DNA of 45,066 bases, taken from positions 1 through 45,066 of the forward strand of contig JAGYML010000005.1 in assembly GCA_018400615.1 (NCBI GenBank). The letters are read 5' to 3'. The stretch is from a bacterium. GTDB lineage: Bacteria > Bacillota_I > Bacilli_A > Izemoplasmatales > Izemoplasmataceae. The notes under the pieces are model-generated. The model searched no databases. It saw only the letters and a list, made by a program, of their open reading frames with translations, and had not been told where the DNA came from. A program made the translations under genes and the position numbers. Positions within the stretch are counted from its first letter, which is position 1, and the number at the start of each line of letters is the position of its first letter. This document shows positions 9,222 through 19,056 of the stretch, one piece after another.

Positions 9222-11897
9222 ATGAATAGCAAATTAACGCTTGAGAGCAACGGCGCGTTTCTTATCGAAAATGTAACGGACCTCAGTTATACCTATTTTC
9301 CCATGTGCAACGCGTTGGATCTGAAGGGTTCTCTGACCCCTTCAATGGGCGGAGATGCGACGATTGATCAGAATGGTTTTCTTTTGACCCCGTCTACGGT
9401 CATGGATCTTGAAAATACTTTAGCGAAAAGAAACGTGTACTTCAGAGTGAACGATGAATTCACCTGGAGCATTACCGGACAAACCCCCAAGCAAACACTT
9501 ACACCCGATAAAGTCAATCTTTACGGGAATTTTCTTGTTCACAGGGTGAAAAGAGAAAATGCGCTTTTCACGTGTGAGATTGAAAGTTTCATCCCTGTCA
9601 ATGACAATCAGGAGCTTCATAAAATCACGATGACAAACACGACATCAAAGAAGCTCACACTCAAAAGTGTTGTTGGGATTCCGCTTTATGGGCGAAGTGC
9701 CGAAAACATTCGTGACCATAGACACGTCACTTCACTTTTAAACAGAGTCAGGATTACCAATAACGGCATTATCAACAAACCGACCTTTTCATTTGATGAG
9801 CGTGGCCACAATCTGAACAAGCGTCTCTACGGATGTTTTGTGCATAGTTCCCATCACGCGTCTGTAAAAAACTACCATCCAACACTTGAAACCTTTACGG
9901 GTGAAGGGCAAACCTTGCTTGATCCAAAAGTCTTGAAAGAAAACATTGAAACGTCTTATAAGCCAGGCGACACCGTAGAAGGCTATGAGGCGATTGGCGG
10001 GATGGAGTATGAGCCCGTCACACTAAAAGAAGGAGAAACGTTCACCCTCGTCGTTTCACTGGGCACCTCACAAAATGAAAAGGCCGTTATGGACAGTGCA
10101 GAGAAACTCAGTGAAAAAACGTTTGATATCTTGAAAAAAGAAACTCTGGATTACTGGGAAAGCGAACTCGCACCGCTTTCTTTCGATACGAAGGATAGTG
10201 CTTTGAATGGCTGGCTCAAATGGGTGACCTTGCAGCCGATGCTAAGAAGAATCTATGGCAACTCCTTCCTGCCTTACCATGACTATGGGCGTGGTGGGAA
10301 AGGCTGGAGAGATCTCTGGCAGGATTTACTCGCACTCATCATCATGAATCCCGCCTCGGTCCGTGGCATGCTCCTTAACAACTTCAAGGGGGTCCGGATT
10401 GATGGAAGCAACGCCACCATCATCGGAGACAAGCCTGGTGAGTTCCTCGCTGATAGAAACAACATCACGAGAATCTGGATGGATCATGGGGCCTGGCCAC
10501 TTATGACGGTGAAACTCTATATCGATCAAAGCGGAGACAGCGACCTTTTGTTTGAAAAAGTCGGCTACTTCCAAGACCAGTTCACCCACTATACCAAAAG
10601 AGCTATCAAGGATTTCAATACACAGAACACACATCTGAGAACACAGGCGGGCACAGTTTACAAAGGCACACTCCTAGAACATCTGCTTGTGCAAAACCTC
10701 GTAGCCTCCCTCAATGTCGGCAGCCACAACAACCTGCGCCTTGAAGATGCGGACTGGAACGACGGGCTTGACATGGCCAAGGAAAACGGAGAATCGGTGT
10801 CCTTCACAGCCTTTTACGCCAAGAACTTGATGGACATGGCTGACTTGTTAAAAACATTGAATAAAAAGGGCATAAAGAAAATCACGCTTCTAAAAGAAAT
10901 AGAAACCCTTCTAAAAGGCGTCTCAACCGATGACCCTGTCGCAAAACACGGTCTGCTTGATACTTACTTCACGTCTGTTGAAGAAACCGTGAGTGGTGAA
11001 ACACAGCAATTCGATACGCTTCAACTGTCTGATACCTTGAGAGAAAAAGGCACTGCCCTTTTGAAGCAAGTCCGTGAAAACGAGTGGCTTGAAGATAAAG
11101 AAGACGGCTGGTTCAATGGTTACTATGACAATGACTCGAATCCTTTGGACAATATAGACAAAAAAGACATGACCCTGACCGGTCAGGTATTCTCTATCAT
11201 GAGTGGCGCCGCCACAAATGAGCAGATAGAAAAGATCATCAAGAGTGCGGACAAGCATCTTTATGATTCTTCTGTGGGCGGGTACCGACTCAATACGAAT
11301 TTCAATGAAGTCAAAACCAACATGGGCAGGCTTTTCGGTTTCGCCTACGGCCATAAGGAAAACGGCGCGATGTTTTCCCATATGGCTTTAATGTATGCCA
11401 ATGCGCTTTACAAACGTGGTTTCGCCCACGCAGGCCACAAGGTCATTGAATCCATCTATACACACAGTATGGATTTGAACGCCTCCAAAATGTATCCTGG
11501 GATTGCGGAATACTACGACCCTACAGGACGCGGGATGTATCCATACCTCACAGGGTCAGCAAGCTGGATGATTCTCACCATGGTGAGGGAAGTCTACGGT
11601 GTCAAAAACGACATGGGGCTTGCGGTGTTCGAACCGAAACTTCTTAAAAAACAGTTCGGTAAAAACAGTGAACTTGCGATTAAAACCGTACTCAATGACA
11701 AACAGGTTGAAGTTGTTTATAAGAATACTTCACACCTTGATTATGGAGACTATCAGATTGATAAAGTATGGATTGACGAAAGCAATGTAGCGTTTACAAG
11801 GACTCCTGATGGCATCAAACTTGAAAAACTGATTTCAGGAAACAAAATTACCATAGTCTTAGGCAGTAAAAAAGCTTTAAAAGAAAGTAGGTCTTAA
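9222..11897 (+). CDS. GH94-type glycoside phosphorylase (cellobiose/laminaribiose phosphorylase-like)
   Basis: GGKGWRDLWQDLLALI and LEDADWNDGLDMAKE (catalytic Asp region) motifs; ATG 9222 with upstream GGAG preferred over the upstream TTG at 9168. Confidence 0.8.
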   Translation: MNSKLTLESNGAFLIENVTDLSYTYFPMCNALDLKGSLTPSMGGDATIDQNGFLLTPSTVMDLENTLAKRNVYFRVNDEFTWSITGQTPKQTLTPDKVNLYGNFLVHRVKRENALFTCEIESFIPVNDNQELHKITMTNTTSKKLTLKSVVGIPLYGRSAENIRDHRHVTSLLNRVRITNNGIINKPTFSFDERGHNLNKRLYGCFVHSSHHASVKNYHPTLETFTGEGQTLLDPKVLKENIETSYKPGDTVEGYEAIGGMEYEPVTLKEGETFTLVVSLGTSQNEKAVMDSAEKLSEKTFDILKKETLDYWESELAPLSFDTKDSALNGWLKWVTLQPMLRRIYGNSFLPYHDYGRGGKGWRDLWQDLLALIIMNPASVRGMLLNNFKGVRIDGSNATIIGDKPGEFLADRNNITRIWMDHGAWPLMTVKLYIDQSGDSDLLFEKVGYFQDQFTHYTKRAIKDFNTQNTHLRTQAGTVYKGTLLEHLLVQNLVASLNVGSHNNLRLEDADWNDGLDMAKENGESVSFTAFYAKNLMDMADLLKTLNKKGIKKITLLKEIETLLKGVSTDDPVAKHGLLDTYFTSVEETVSGETQQFDTLQLSDTLREKGTALLKQVRENEWLEDKEDGWFNGYYDNDSNPLDNIDKKDMTLTGQVFSIMSGAATNEQIEKIIKSADKHLYDSSVGGYRLNTNFNEVKTNMGRLFGFAYGHKENGAMFSHMALMYANALYKRGFAHAGHKVIESIYTHSMDLNASKMYPGIAEYYDPTGRGMYPYLTGSASWMILTMVREVYGVKNDMGLAVFEPKLLKKQFGKNSELAIKTVLNDKQVEVVYKNTSHLDYGDYQIDKVWIDESNVAFTRTPDGIKLEKLISGNKITIVLGSKKALKESRS

Positions 11898-11899
11898 TA

Positions 11900-12850
11900 A
11901 TGGGTAAAAAGAAATCCACAGTTGAGAGTAAGCGTGCGAAATACGGTTACATGTTCGTCGCACCAATGCTCATTGTCTTTATTGTTTTCAGTATCTACCC
12001 TATCCTTTACACACTGTATCTCAGTTTCACAAATTTCGGAGGGTTTCTCGATCCTGAATGGGTAGGCTTTGACAATTACCGTCGTGTGCTTTTTCAAGAT
12101 CCGACCTTTTGGGAATCGCTCGTCAACACGATACGCATCTGGGGTATCAACATCGTGATTCAAGTTGGACTCGCATTTGTCCTTATCATGGTCTTTTCAG
12201 ACCTCAAGTACAAAATCAAGGGACTCAGAGTTTTCAGAATCCTTTTCTATCTTCCGAACCTTATTGCAGCAGCGTCGGTTGCGCTCATCTTCCGCTTGAT
12301 GCTCAATACGGATTACGGTCTGCTCAATACGTTCTTGCTAAGAATCAATCTGATCAGCGATTCTATCCGTTGGCTTGATGGGACCATGCTTGCTCAGATC
12401 TCGGTTGCGAACATTCAGACCTGGATGTGGTTTGGGAACTCATTCATCCTGTTTATGGCAGCCGTTCAGGCTGTGAACAAGGAAGTCATTGAATCTTCAG
12501 TTATTGACGGAGCCGGTCGCATTCAAATGATGCGTCATGTCAAACTTCCGCTCATTAAACCGATTTTGATCTATGTCGGGGTCACCTCGCTTATCGGAGG
12601 GCTTCAGCTCTTCGATGTGCCTTATCTTATTACCGATGGCAGGGGGGCACCTTCAGGTTCACTTAGAACCGTCATCGTATATCTCTTCAACCAGGCATTC
12701 ACGTACAACAACTTCGGCTACGCCTCAGCGATTGCATTTGTGTTATTCATCATCGTCATGATTGTATCGGGTCTTTTCGTACTCATCATGAAACGCGAAG
12801 ATGTCAGGAATTTCCTGGACGCCAGAAAGAGAAAGAAGGCTAAACTATGA
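11900..12850 (+). CDS. Sugar ABC transporter permease (MalF/UgpA-like)
   Basis: AxxDGAGRIQMMRHVKLPLIKP EAA-like loop; six TM helices; operon position. Confidence 0.9.
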   Translation: MGKKKSTVESKRAKYGYMFVAPMLIVFIVFSIYPILYTLYLSFTNFGGFLDPEWVGFDNYRRVLFQDPTFWESLVNTIRIWGINIVIQVGLAFVLIMVFSDLKYKIKGLRVFRILFYLPNLIAAASVALIFRLMLNTDYGLLNTFLLRINLISDSIRWLDGTMLAQISVANIQTWMWFGNSFILFMAAVQAVNKEVIESSVIDGAGRIQMMRHVKLPLIKPILIYVGVTSLIGGLQLFDVPYLITDGRGAPSGSLRTVIVYLFNQAFTYNNFGYASAIAFVLFIIVMIVSGLFVLIMKREDVRNFLDARKRKKAKL

Positions 12851-13731
12851 AATACAATGAAGTAGCATCAAATTTTGGTAAAATGACTCGCAAAGAAAGA
12901 AGCAAACAAACCGCAGTTTATACATCCATCTATGTTGGCCTTGGCCTTCTTGTACTCATTTCGGTCGTACCATTCGTCCTCGTAATGATGAATGCGACCA
13001 GAACAGGGGATGCGATTGTAAGAAGCCCTCTTGCAATATTCCCCGGTGATGCACTCAGAGCGAACTGGGAACTGCTTATGAACCGTACAGATATCGTCAG
13101 AGGGTTCGTAAACTCATCGTTCGTCTCCATTACATCCACATTCCTAAGCGCCTACTTTGGTGCGCTTACCGCGTATGGCTTTTATGCTTACAAGTTTAAA
13201 GGAAACAAACCACTTTTCGTATTCATCATCGTCTTTTTGATGGTGCCACCGCAACTTGCGTTCCTCGGGTTTTACCAGTTCATGGCAAACCTCGGACTCG
13301 TTGATACGTTCATTCCATTGATCGTACCGATGATCGCGAATATCGGAACCATCTTCTTCCTGCGTCAGTACGCAGAAGGCGTCATACCTAAAACCATGCT
13401 TGAATCGGCCAGAATTGATGGGGCCAAAGAGCTCTATATTTTCCATAAAATCGGGGTTCCGATGTTGATGCCTGGGATTGCGACCATGTCGATCTTTACA
13501 TTCATCGGATCATGGAACAACTACCTCATGGCCCGCATCATGCTGAATTCACCAGACAAGTTCACCTTGCCCCTTCAAATCGCAAACCTTAGAGCGGGGA
13601 ACCTCTGGGTCAATAACCAGGGTGCAATTTATTTAGGACTCGCAATCACCATCGTGCCTATCGTGCTTTTCTTCATCATCTTCTCAAGATACCTAGTCGA
13701 CAGCATCGCCGCAGGCTCTGTCAAAGGATAG
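12847..13731 (+). CDS. Sugar ABC transporter permease (MalG/UgpE-like)
   Basis: ESARIDGAKELYIFHKIGVPMLMPG EAA loop; overlaps the previous ORF by 4 nt. Confidence 0.9.
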   Translation: MKYNEVASNFGKMTRKERSKQTAVYTSIYVGLGLLVLISVVPFVLVMMNATRTGDAIVRSPLAIFPGDALRANWELLMNRTDIVRGFVNSSFVSITSTFLSAYFGALTAYGFYAYKFKGNKPLFVFIIVFLMVPPQLAFLGFYQFMANLGLVDTFIPLIVPMIANIGTIFFLRQYAEGVIPKTMLESARIDGAKELYIFHKIGVPMLMPGIATMSIFTFIGSWNNYLMARIMLNSPDKFTLPLQIANLRAGNLWVNNQGAIYLGLAITIVPIVLFFIIFSRYLVDSIAAGSVKG

Positions 13732-13738
13732 TGATTTC

Positions 13739-14362
13739 ATGAAACAGGCATTCGGCACCGCATTTTCAATCTTTGAAATCATTTTGAGCGTCGTGATTGC
13801 GAACGTACTACTCGTCATTGGATCCGTATTGAGCGCATTCTTGCTCTTTCCAATCCTTTTGATCAGCACGCTTTATTATCTAAGAAGAATGTATCTTTAC
13901 CGTGAATTCACAGGCATCATCTTCAACTATACGAATTTCATCAGGGGGAATGTCTTGAAATCCATCAAGTTGCTTTTTCCCCTTGTGCTTTTTGTGGGAT
14001 TTATGCTTCTGAGCGTATTTTATTACAACCAGATATTGCTTGATGTGCTGCACCCTTACTTTATTCTTCTAATATACCTCGTGCAGGCATTCCTGCTTTA
14101 CCAGGCAGTGGGTGTGATGATCGTTTCCGCCATCCTCTATGGCAAGAACCGCGATACCGAAAACAAGGAAATCCTCAACAAGGCATTTATCATTTTCAAC
14201 GCCCATCCAATCCGTGGATTCCTATCCGTTTTATCCCTGGGTGCAGGCTTCATATTCATCGTAGGTGTGTTACCGTTTTCGTATCTGATTGTCTTTCCAG
14301 TTAGTCTTTTCTTCTTTTATGTGGTATTCTCAGATATCATAGAACAGAAAAAATATGCTTGA
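13739..14362 (+). CDS. DUF624 (YesL-like) membrane protein
   Basis: Small four/five-TM protein with the YLRRMYLYREFTGIIFNYTNFIRGN pattern in a sugar ABC operon. Confidence 0.65.
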   Translation: MKQAFGTAFSIFEIILSVVIANVLLVIGSVLSAFLLFPILLISTLYYLRRMYLYREFTGIIFNYTNFIRGNVLKSIKLLFPLVLFVGFMLLSVFYYNQILLDVLHPYFILLIYLVQAFLLYQAVGVMIVSAILYGKNRDTENKEILNKAFIIFNAHPIRGFLSVLSLGAGFIFIVGVLPFSYLIVFPVSLFFFYVVFSDIIEQKKYA

Positions 14363-14378
14363 TTGCATATTTTTTTTA
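14350..14378 (+). terminator. Terminator between DUF624 and the binding protein gene
   Basis: AATATGC-N6-GCATATT followed by eight T. Confidence 0.7.
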
Positions 14379-14421
14379 TAAATTTCCAAACCGTGAAAAC
14401 GGCTACATTTAGGCATTAAAA

Positions 14422-14462
14422 CAACCGGTTTCTTTGTTATATTACAATAGAAAAACCGATTT
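14422..14462 (+). promoter_or_regulatory. Tandem LacI-type operators upstream of the solute-binding protein gene
   Basis: AACCGGTT (14423-14430) and AAACCGATTT (14453-14462), centres about 31 bp apart; core matches the GH94 promoter operator. Confidence 0.6.
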
Positions 14463-14534
14463 CTCTTGTAAACGGTCTCATTTTATTTTATAATGAGTTT
14501 GTTAAATTAAAATACATAGGAGGAAACACGAGAA

Positions 14535-16061
14535 ATGAAAAAATTATTTGCGTTTTTAAGTGTTGCAGTACTAACTTTTTCACTCGCAGCATGTGGCGGG
14601 GGCAATGAGCTCAATGATGACATCATGGACGACCCGGACATTGACTACAGTGAAGAGACTTTGACCATCTGGTCATTCACCGACGAACTTCAGGTACAAG
14701 GCGATGTTGAGTACTTTGAAGAACAGTATACCGCCGAAGGTAAAGAATATGAAGGTATGGAAATCGAGTATGTTGAAATCCCAACGGCTGATTACCTTAC
14801 TACGATTCTCCCGACCCTTCGTACAGGATCAGGGGCACCTGACGTATTCACAGGTGAACTTGACATGCTTCTCAACTTCATGGAAGGTGGTTACCTTGCC
14901 AATCTTGAAGAAATGATGAAAGCGGACGAAGATGTTGATTTTGATGAAACCAAAGATGATTTTGTCGATTTCATCTGGGAAGCCGGACAAGATACTCAGG
15001 ATGAAACACTCAGAAGTCTTTCCTGGCAGGTTACGCCTGGTGGAATTTTCTTCAAAACCGATATGGCTGAAGCCGTATGGGGCAGTGAATCAGGATTCCC
15101 TTCTGACAACACAGCTGATGACTACAACCAACAAGTATCTGACTGGGTAGCCGCTGAGAAATTCGATACCCTTCAAGGCTTGATTGATGCATCTGAAGAA
15201 GTCAAGAACCACGATGCAAACTGGAGACTCTTCCCGAACGACGACGCAATCCGTTGGTTCTCTCAACAATCCGACACACCAGAAAGCTGGCTTGCTGAAG
15301 ACGGACTCATCAATGCGGACCGTCTTGAGAATGAAGAAGTCTACATGGAAGCCGTAGCGGATCTTTACAGTGAAGATCTTGACGATTCTCTTACTGCCAA
15401 TGTCGGTGAATGGTCAGGCGCATGGTACCAAGGCATGGGTAAATCATTCGACTCTGCGGATGGGACTACGTTCCAAACCATGGCGTATTCAATGCCTACA
15501 TGGGGACTCTTTGATGTTCTTGAACCTTCAATTGAACTCGTTGATGACAACGGAGACACTTGTGTTGAAGATGACATGACCGATGAAGAATATGAAGCAT
15601 GCGAACCTAAAGGCAACTGGGGTGTGGCAAGCGGACCTAACAGTTACTTCTGGGGCGGAACTTACCTCAACATCTATCAAGGGTCTGAACTTAAAGAACC
15701 TTCATACGATTTCGTTAAATCCATGCTTTTCGATACAGACAGAATGAGCGAAAGAGCCGAAAACGGTGACGTATACGCAAGAAAATCCATCATGGACGAA
15801 GTCACAGCCGATTACGAAGGCAACCCAGTTCTCGGTGGCATGAACCACTATGAATTCTTCGTTGATGAAGCGGACAAGATTTCTCTTGATTACATCACGA
15901 ACTACGATCGTACACTTGATCAAATCATGGGCGACGCCGTCAATGATTATAAACAAGGTGAAGTCGATACGAAAGATGAAGCTTTCTCTGATTTCTACCA
16001 AGAACTCAGAAGTGCCTACCCTGAACTTTACAGATCAGAAGGTCTTCCTTACCAAGACTAA
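14535..16061 (+). CDS. Extracellular sugar-binding lipoprotein of the ABC transporter, strongly acidic
   Basis: Lipobox FSLAACGGG; type-1 solute-binding protein features (LTIWSFTDE, RTGSGAPDVFTGE). Confidence 0.9.
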   Translation: MKKLFAFLSVAVLTFSLAACGGGNELNDDIMDDPDIDYSEETLTIWSFTDELQVQGDVEYFEEQYTAEGKEYEGMEIEYVEIPTADYLTTILPTLRTGSGAPDVFTGELDMLLNFMEGGYLANLEEMMKADEDVDFDETKDDFVDFIWEAGQDTQDETLRSLSWQVTPGGIFFKTDMAEAVWGSESGFPSDNTADDYNQQVSDWVAAEKFDTLQGLIDASEEVKNHDANWRLFPNDDAIRWFSQQSDTPESWLAEDGLINADRLENEEVYMEAVADLYSEDLDDSLTANVGEWSGAWYQGMGKSFDSADGTTFQTMAYSMPTWGLFDVLEPSIELVDDNGDTCVEDDMTDEEYEACEPKGNWGVASGPNSYFWGGTYLNIYQGSELKEPSYDFVKSMLFDTDRMSERAENGDVYARKSIMDEVTADYEGNPVLGGMNHYEFFVDEADKISLDYITNYDRTLDQIMGDAVNDYKQGEVDTKDEAFSDFYQELRSAYPELYRSEGLPYQD

Positions 16062-16106
16062 TTGTTATGAATGAATGCCTAATATGAGAACTTCCTAAAT
16101 TTTTTT

Positions 16107-16157
16107 GGGGGCTTGAAGAATAGAAATTCACAAGATTTCATTCTTTAGGCCCTTTTT
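16107..16157 (+). terminator. Terminator after binding protein gene
   Basis: GGGGGCTTGAAGAATAGAAAT ... ATTTCATTCTTTAGGCCC followed by T run. Confidence 0.6.
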
Positions 16158-16229
16158 TCATGCATAAAGTCCTCTTCAGTTCTATTTAAACGGCATAACG
16201 ATATGATAAGGAACCCATTTTGAATTATG

Positions 16230-16263
16230 AAAAAAAACCTACCATTTTTCTGGTAGGTTTTTA
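16230..16263. terminator. Bidirectional terminator downstream of the heliorhodopsin gene
   Basis: AAAACCTACCA-N-TGGTAGGTTTT with flanking A/T tracts. Confidence 0.8.
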
Positions 16264-16318
16264 AAATAGTGTGAGAAGGGTGAATTTCAATAATCAAGAG
16301 TTTTTAATCGAATTGGGT

Positions 16319-17083
16319 TTAGGCAAGAAGAATTCCGAGAAACACAAACCAGGCGAGAATTGATTTACCAAACAGGCTCAACCAGACATACATGCGTTCA
16401 CCATATACATAGTCTTTCCAGGGACCGATTTGTTTGTACTGAAAGTATTGGTTGAATGCGAAGAGGTTGAAGGTCAGGAAGTAGAACAAGAGACCTGGAA
16501 TGACAAACCATGGAAGTTGTGACAAGTCCCCGTTGTTGAGCATGTAGATGACAATGAGTACCCAAGGGGTGATGCCGGCAACCCAGCCAAACCAATGGGC
16601 GGTCCAGTCCGTTTTGTTTCTGTTGAGTGGGTTCATTTTTTCCATCAACAGACCATACAGATTCATAAGTGCGTTGATAACGAATATCAGAATGATCGCT
16701 TCGAGTGATAGAAGCCCAAACATTGTAGCAAGTAACACAATCATGATGGATGAAGACAATGCGTATTCATACCAACGGAATGGATTGCTGCCTTTTTCAA
16801 TTTCTGAAAGGTATCGCTCTTTGAACGGTCCTGAAATAAGGAAGTGGAACAATGCACTCAATAAAAGAAAAAGCGCAACCATGATGCCAAAAGGCAAATC
16901 AAAAAGCTCTTGTGTAACCGGCCCATAGCCTCCCATATCATAAGGTTCTAAAAACCGGGCATAAATCGTCGGCTTGAAGTCTCTGAATACTTCGACCGTT
17001 AAAGAAAGAATTAAAATCACGGTCCCTTGAATCAGATGCAAAGCACCCATTTTTCTGTTGAAAAAAATAAGTTTATTATCCAT
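16319..17083 (-). CDS. Heliorhodopsin
   Basis: 254 aa, seven TM; LSALFHFLIS, FRWYEYALSSSIMIVL (counterion Glu106), GERMYVWLSLFGKSILAW (retinal Schiff-base Lys240) align by eye with remembered heliorhodopsin 48C12 (SALFHF, FRWVEYSLSSSVMIVL, GERAYIVLSLVAKSALAW). SD GGAGGG. Confidence 0.93.
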   Translation of the reverse strand: MDNKLIFFNRKMGALHLIQGTVILILSLTVEVFRDFKPTIYARFLEPYDMGGYGPVTQELFDLPFGIMVALFLLLSALFHFLISGPFKERYLSEIEKGSNPFRWYEYALSSSIMIVLLATMFGLLSLEAIILIFVINALMNLYGLLMEKMNPLNRNKTDWTAHWFGWVAGITPWVLIVIYMLNNGDLSQLPWFVIPGLLFYFLTFNLFAFNQYFQYKQIGPWKDYVYGERMYVWLSLFGKSILAWFVFLGILLA

Positions 17084-17115
17084 AAAATCCCTCCATAAGT
17101 TTCTAAATATAATTA

Positions 17116-17124
17116 ATTATAGCA
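17116..17124 (-). promoter_or_regulatory. Extended -10 promoter of the heliorhodopsin gene
   Basis: Minus strand reads TGCTATAAT about 35 bp upstream of the start codon. Confidence 0.5.
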
Positions 17125-17298
17125 TTTTTAAATAGGGATGTATGGACGCATGCCTTTTTAATTATTGAACTGTTTCACTCATCATTGGATGGGGTATTGG
17201 AATTTTGCTTGCCAATATTAATATAAGTATCACACTTCCGCCATTTGTCACAAACAAAAATTATGGTAAAATAGATTAAAAATGAGGGGGAAATCGCT

Positions 17299-17904
17299 AT
17301 GATTGATATTGGTCTGATTGTTATTGCGTATACCGTTGGAATGATACCGAATGCGTATTTTCTACAAGTATTTATAAATAAAGAAAGGCTTGGCTATGTA
17401 CGGTCTGATAAAGTAGGAGCATACAAGATATTGATTCATATCAAAGAGCCAGCATTTTTTCTGACGTTGTTGCTTGATTTACTCAAGGGTGCTGGAGTTG
17501 TTTTTCTTGCTCAGTGGTTGGGGACCTTTCCAGCCATGCCAGCGATTTTGTTGCTTACAGCCGTTATCGCAAGAAATTTCAATCTTGTTATCGGTATACG
17601 AAATGGTGTCGGCTTGAGTATTATCATTGGTGGATTGTTGGTACAAGCGCCACTGGTTATATTGATTTATGGTGTTGTCAGCTTGATTTTTTATATTGCA
17701 GTGCGCGACATGGATACATCAATGGCACTTGGAACGACAACGATCCCCATTACATTTGGACTCATGACTGAATCCCTGCTAACAATATTCATCGGATTTT
17801 TGATGGTTATCATAGTGTTTATACACAAGGCTCTTTACATAAGAGCTGCAGCTTTACGGACGAAATACATCGATTATAAAAGAGACAACCCTTTTGCTAA
17901 ATAG
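17299..17904 (+). CDS. PlsY-like (glycerol-3-phosphate acyltransferase family) membrane protein, divergent
   Basis: Multi-TM with LLDLLKG and a degenerate GIRNGVGLSI version of the PlsY FKGGKGVAT motif. Confidence 0.5.
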   Translation: MIDIGLIVIAYTVGMIPNAYFLQVFINKERLGYVRSDKVGAYKILIHIKEPAFFLTLLLDLLKGAGVVFLAQWLGTFPAMPAILLLTAVIARNFNLVIGIRNGVGLSIIIGGLLVQAPLVILIYGVVSLIFYIAVRDMDTSMALGTTTIPITFGLMTESLLTIFIGFLMVIIVFIHKALYIRAAALRTKYIDYKRDNPFAK

Positions 17905-17912
17905 GGTAAATC

Positions 17913-17937
17913 AAAGCCGGGTTTCCGGCTTTTTTTA
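17913..17937 (+). terminator. Terminator after PlsY-like gene
   Basis: AAAGCCGG-GTTT-CCGGCTTT and T run. Confidence 0.8.
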
Positions 17938-18046
17938 ATAATAAAGAAGTTGGTTGATTCAGATTTGTTTAAAAGATTGACACACGGTATAATGAATGTG
18001 TAGAAATCACTGATGCCTTTCTTGGTGAAGTTTGGAGAAAAAAGAG

Positions 18047-19021
18047 ATGAAGGATTATTCCAAAGCATTAAAAGGTGGCGCCGTTTATATAAAAGATGGC
18101 GATTATAAACAGATGCAATGCATTGGTTTCAGGGACCTTGCCAATGAGATGTCAGTCAATGAAAGTACAAGCTTTCCTACAGCGTCTGCAGGCAAAGTGT
18201 TTGTGGCTGTTGGTATTTTGAAGCTTGTGGAAAAGAATATTCTTAGTCTTGAAACCACGCTTGGTGAGCTCGTGGATTTTCAGTTGCATTCGATTGATCA
18301 AGAAGTTACGGTTTATCAGTTGTTAACCCATACTTCGGGAGTGCCTGATTATTTTGATGAAACCGTTATGGATGACTACAGTGACCTTTGGAAAAATTTT
18401 CCTAATTATAAGATAAGAACCTCTAAAGATCTGCTACCCCTGTTCGTGGATAAACCGATGGCGTATCCCAAGGGAGAGCGTTTTGCTTATAATGATTCAG
18501 GGTTTGTAATGCTTGGCTTGATTATTGAAGCCGTTACCGAAAAACCATTTGATGAATATCTCAGCGAAGTGCTTTTTAAGCCTCTGGACATGTCGAACAC
18601 CGGTTACTATGAACTGGACCGTTTACCTTCAAATTGTGCGAATGCCTACATATATGACGAGAAAAAAGAAACTTATTACATGAATATATACAGTGTGGAC
18701 GTCAAGGGAACCGGTGCCGGTGGTGCGTTTACCAGTGCGCTTGATATACAAAAATTTTGGGATGGATTACTGGGTGGCAAGCTATTGAAAGAAGAAACCC
18801 TCTCTTCCATGCTTGAAAGGCATGTTGATTTGGGTGATCATGGCTATGGTCTTGGTATCTGGTTGGATGCCTACAATCTTCCCTATTTCCAAGGTGTTGA
18901 CCCTGGAGTGACCTGCATGAGTTGGTGTCATCCCGGCAAACGACAATTCATTACCATCATGAGCAACTATCAAGATGACGTGTTTACTCTTTGCGACGAG
19001 TTGAAAAAAGCATTGTTATGA
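18047..19021 (+). CDS. Beta-lactamase-like serine hydrolase (class C/PBP4* fold)
   Basis: SAGK (SxxK) motif in FPTASAGKVFVAVGIL, LLTHTSGVPDYFDE, YNDSGFVMLGLIIE. Confidence 0.85.
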   Translation: MKDYSKALKGGAVYIKDGDYKQMQCIGFRDLANEMSVNESTSFPTASAGKVFVAVGILKLVEKNILSLETTLGELVDFQLHSIDQEVTVYQLLTHTSGVPDYFDETVMDDYSDLWKNFPNYKIRTSKDLLPLFVDKPMAYPKGERFAYNDSGFVMLGLIIEAVTEKPFDEYLSEVLFKPLDMSNTGYYELDRLPSNCANAYIYDEKKETYYMNIYSVDVKGTGAGGAFTSALDIQKFWDGLLGGKLLKEETLSSMLERHVDLGDHGYGLGIWLDAYNLPYFQGVDPGVTCMSWCHPGKRQFITIMSNYQDDVFTLCDELKKALL

Positions 19022-19056
19022 ACCCTTTTTGAAATTAATGGAGGAATCCATGTCCC

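Noticed and set aside
10923-11381. 152 aa minus-strand ORF antisense to the GH94-type gene
   Set aside because: Overlaps a conserved coding region and has low-complexity shadow-ORF composition.
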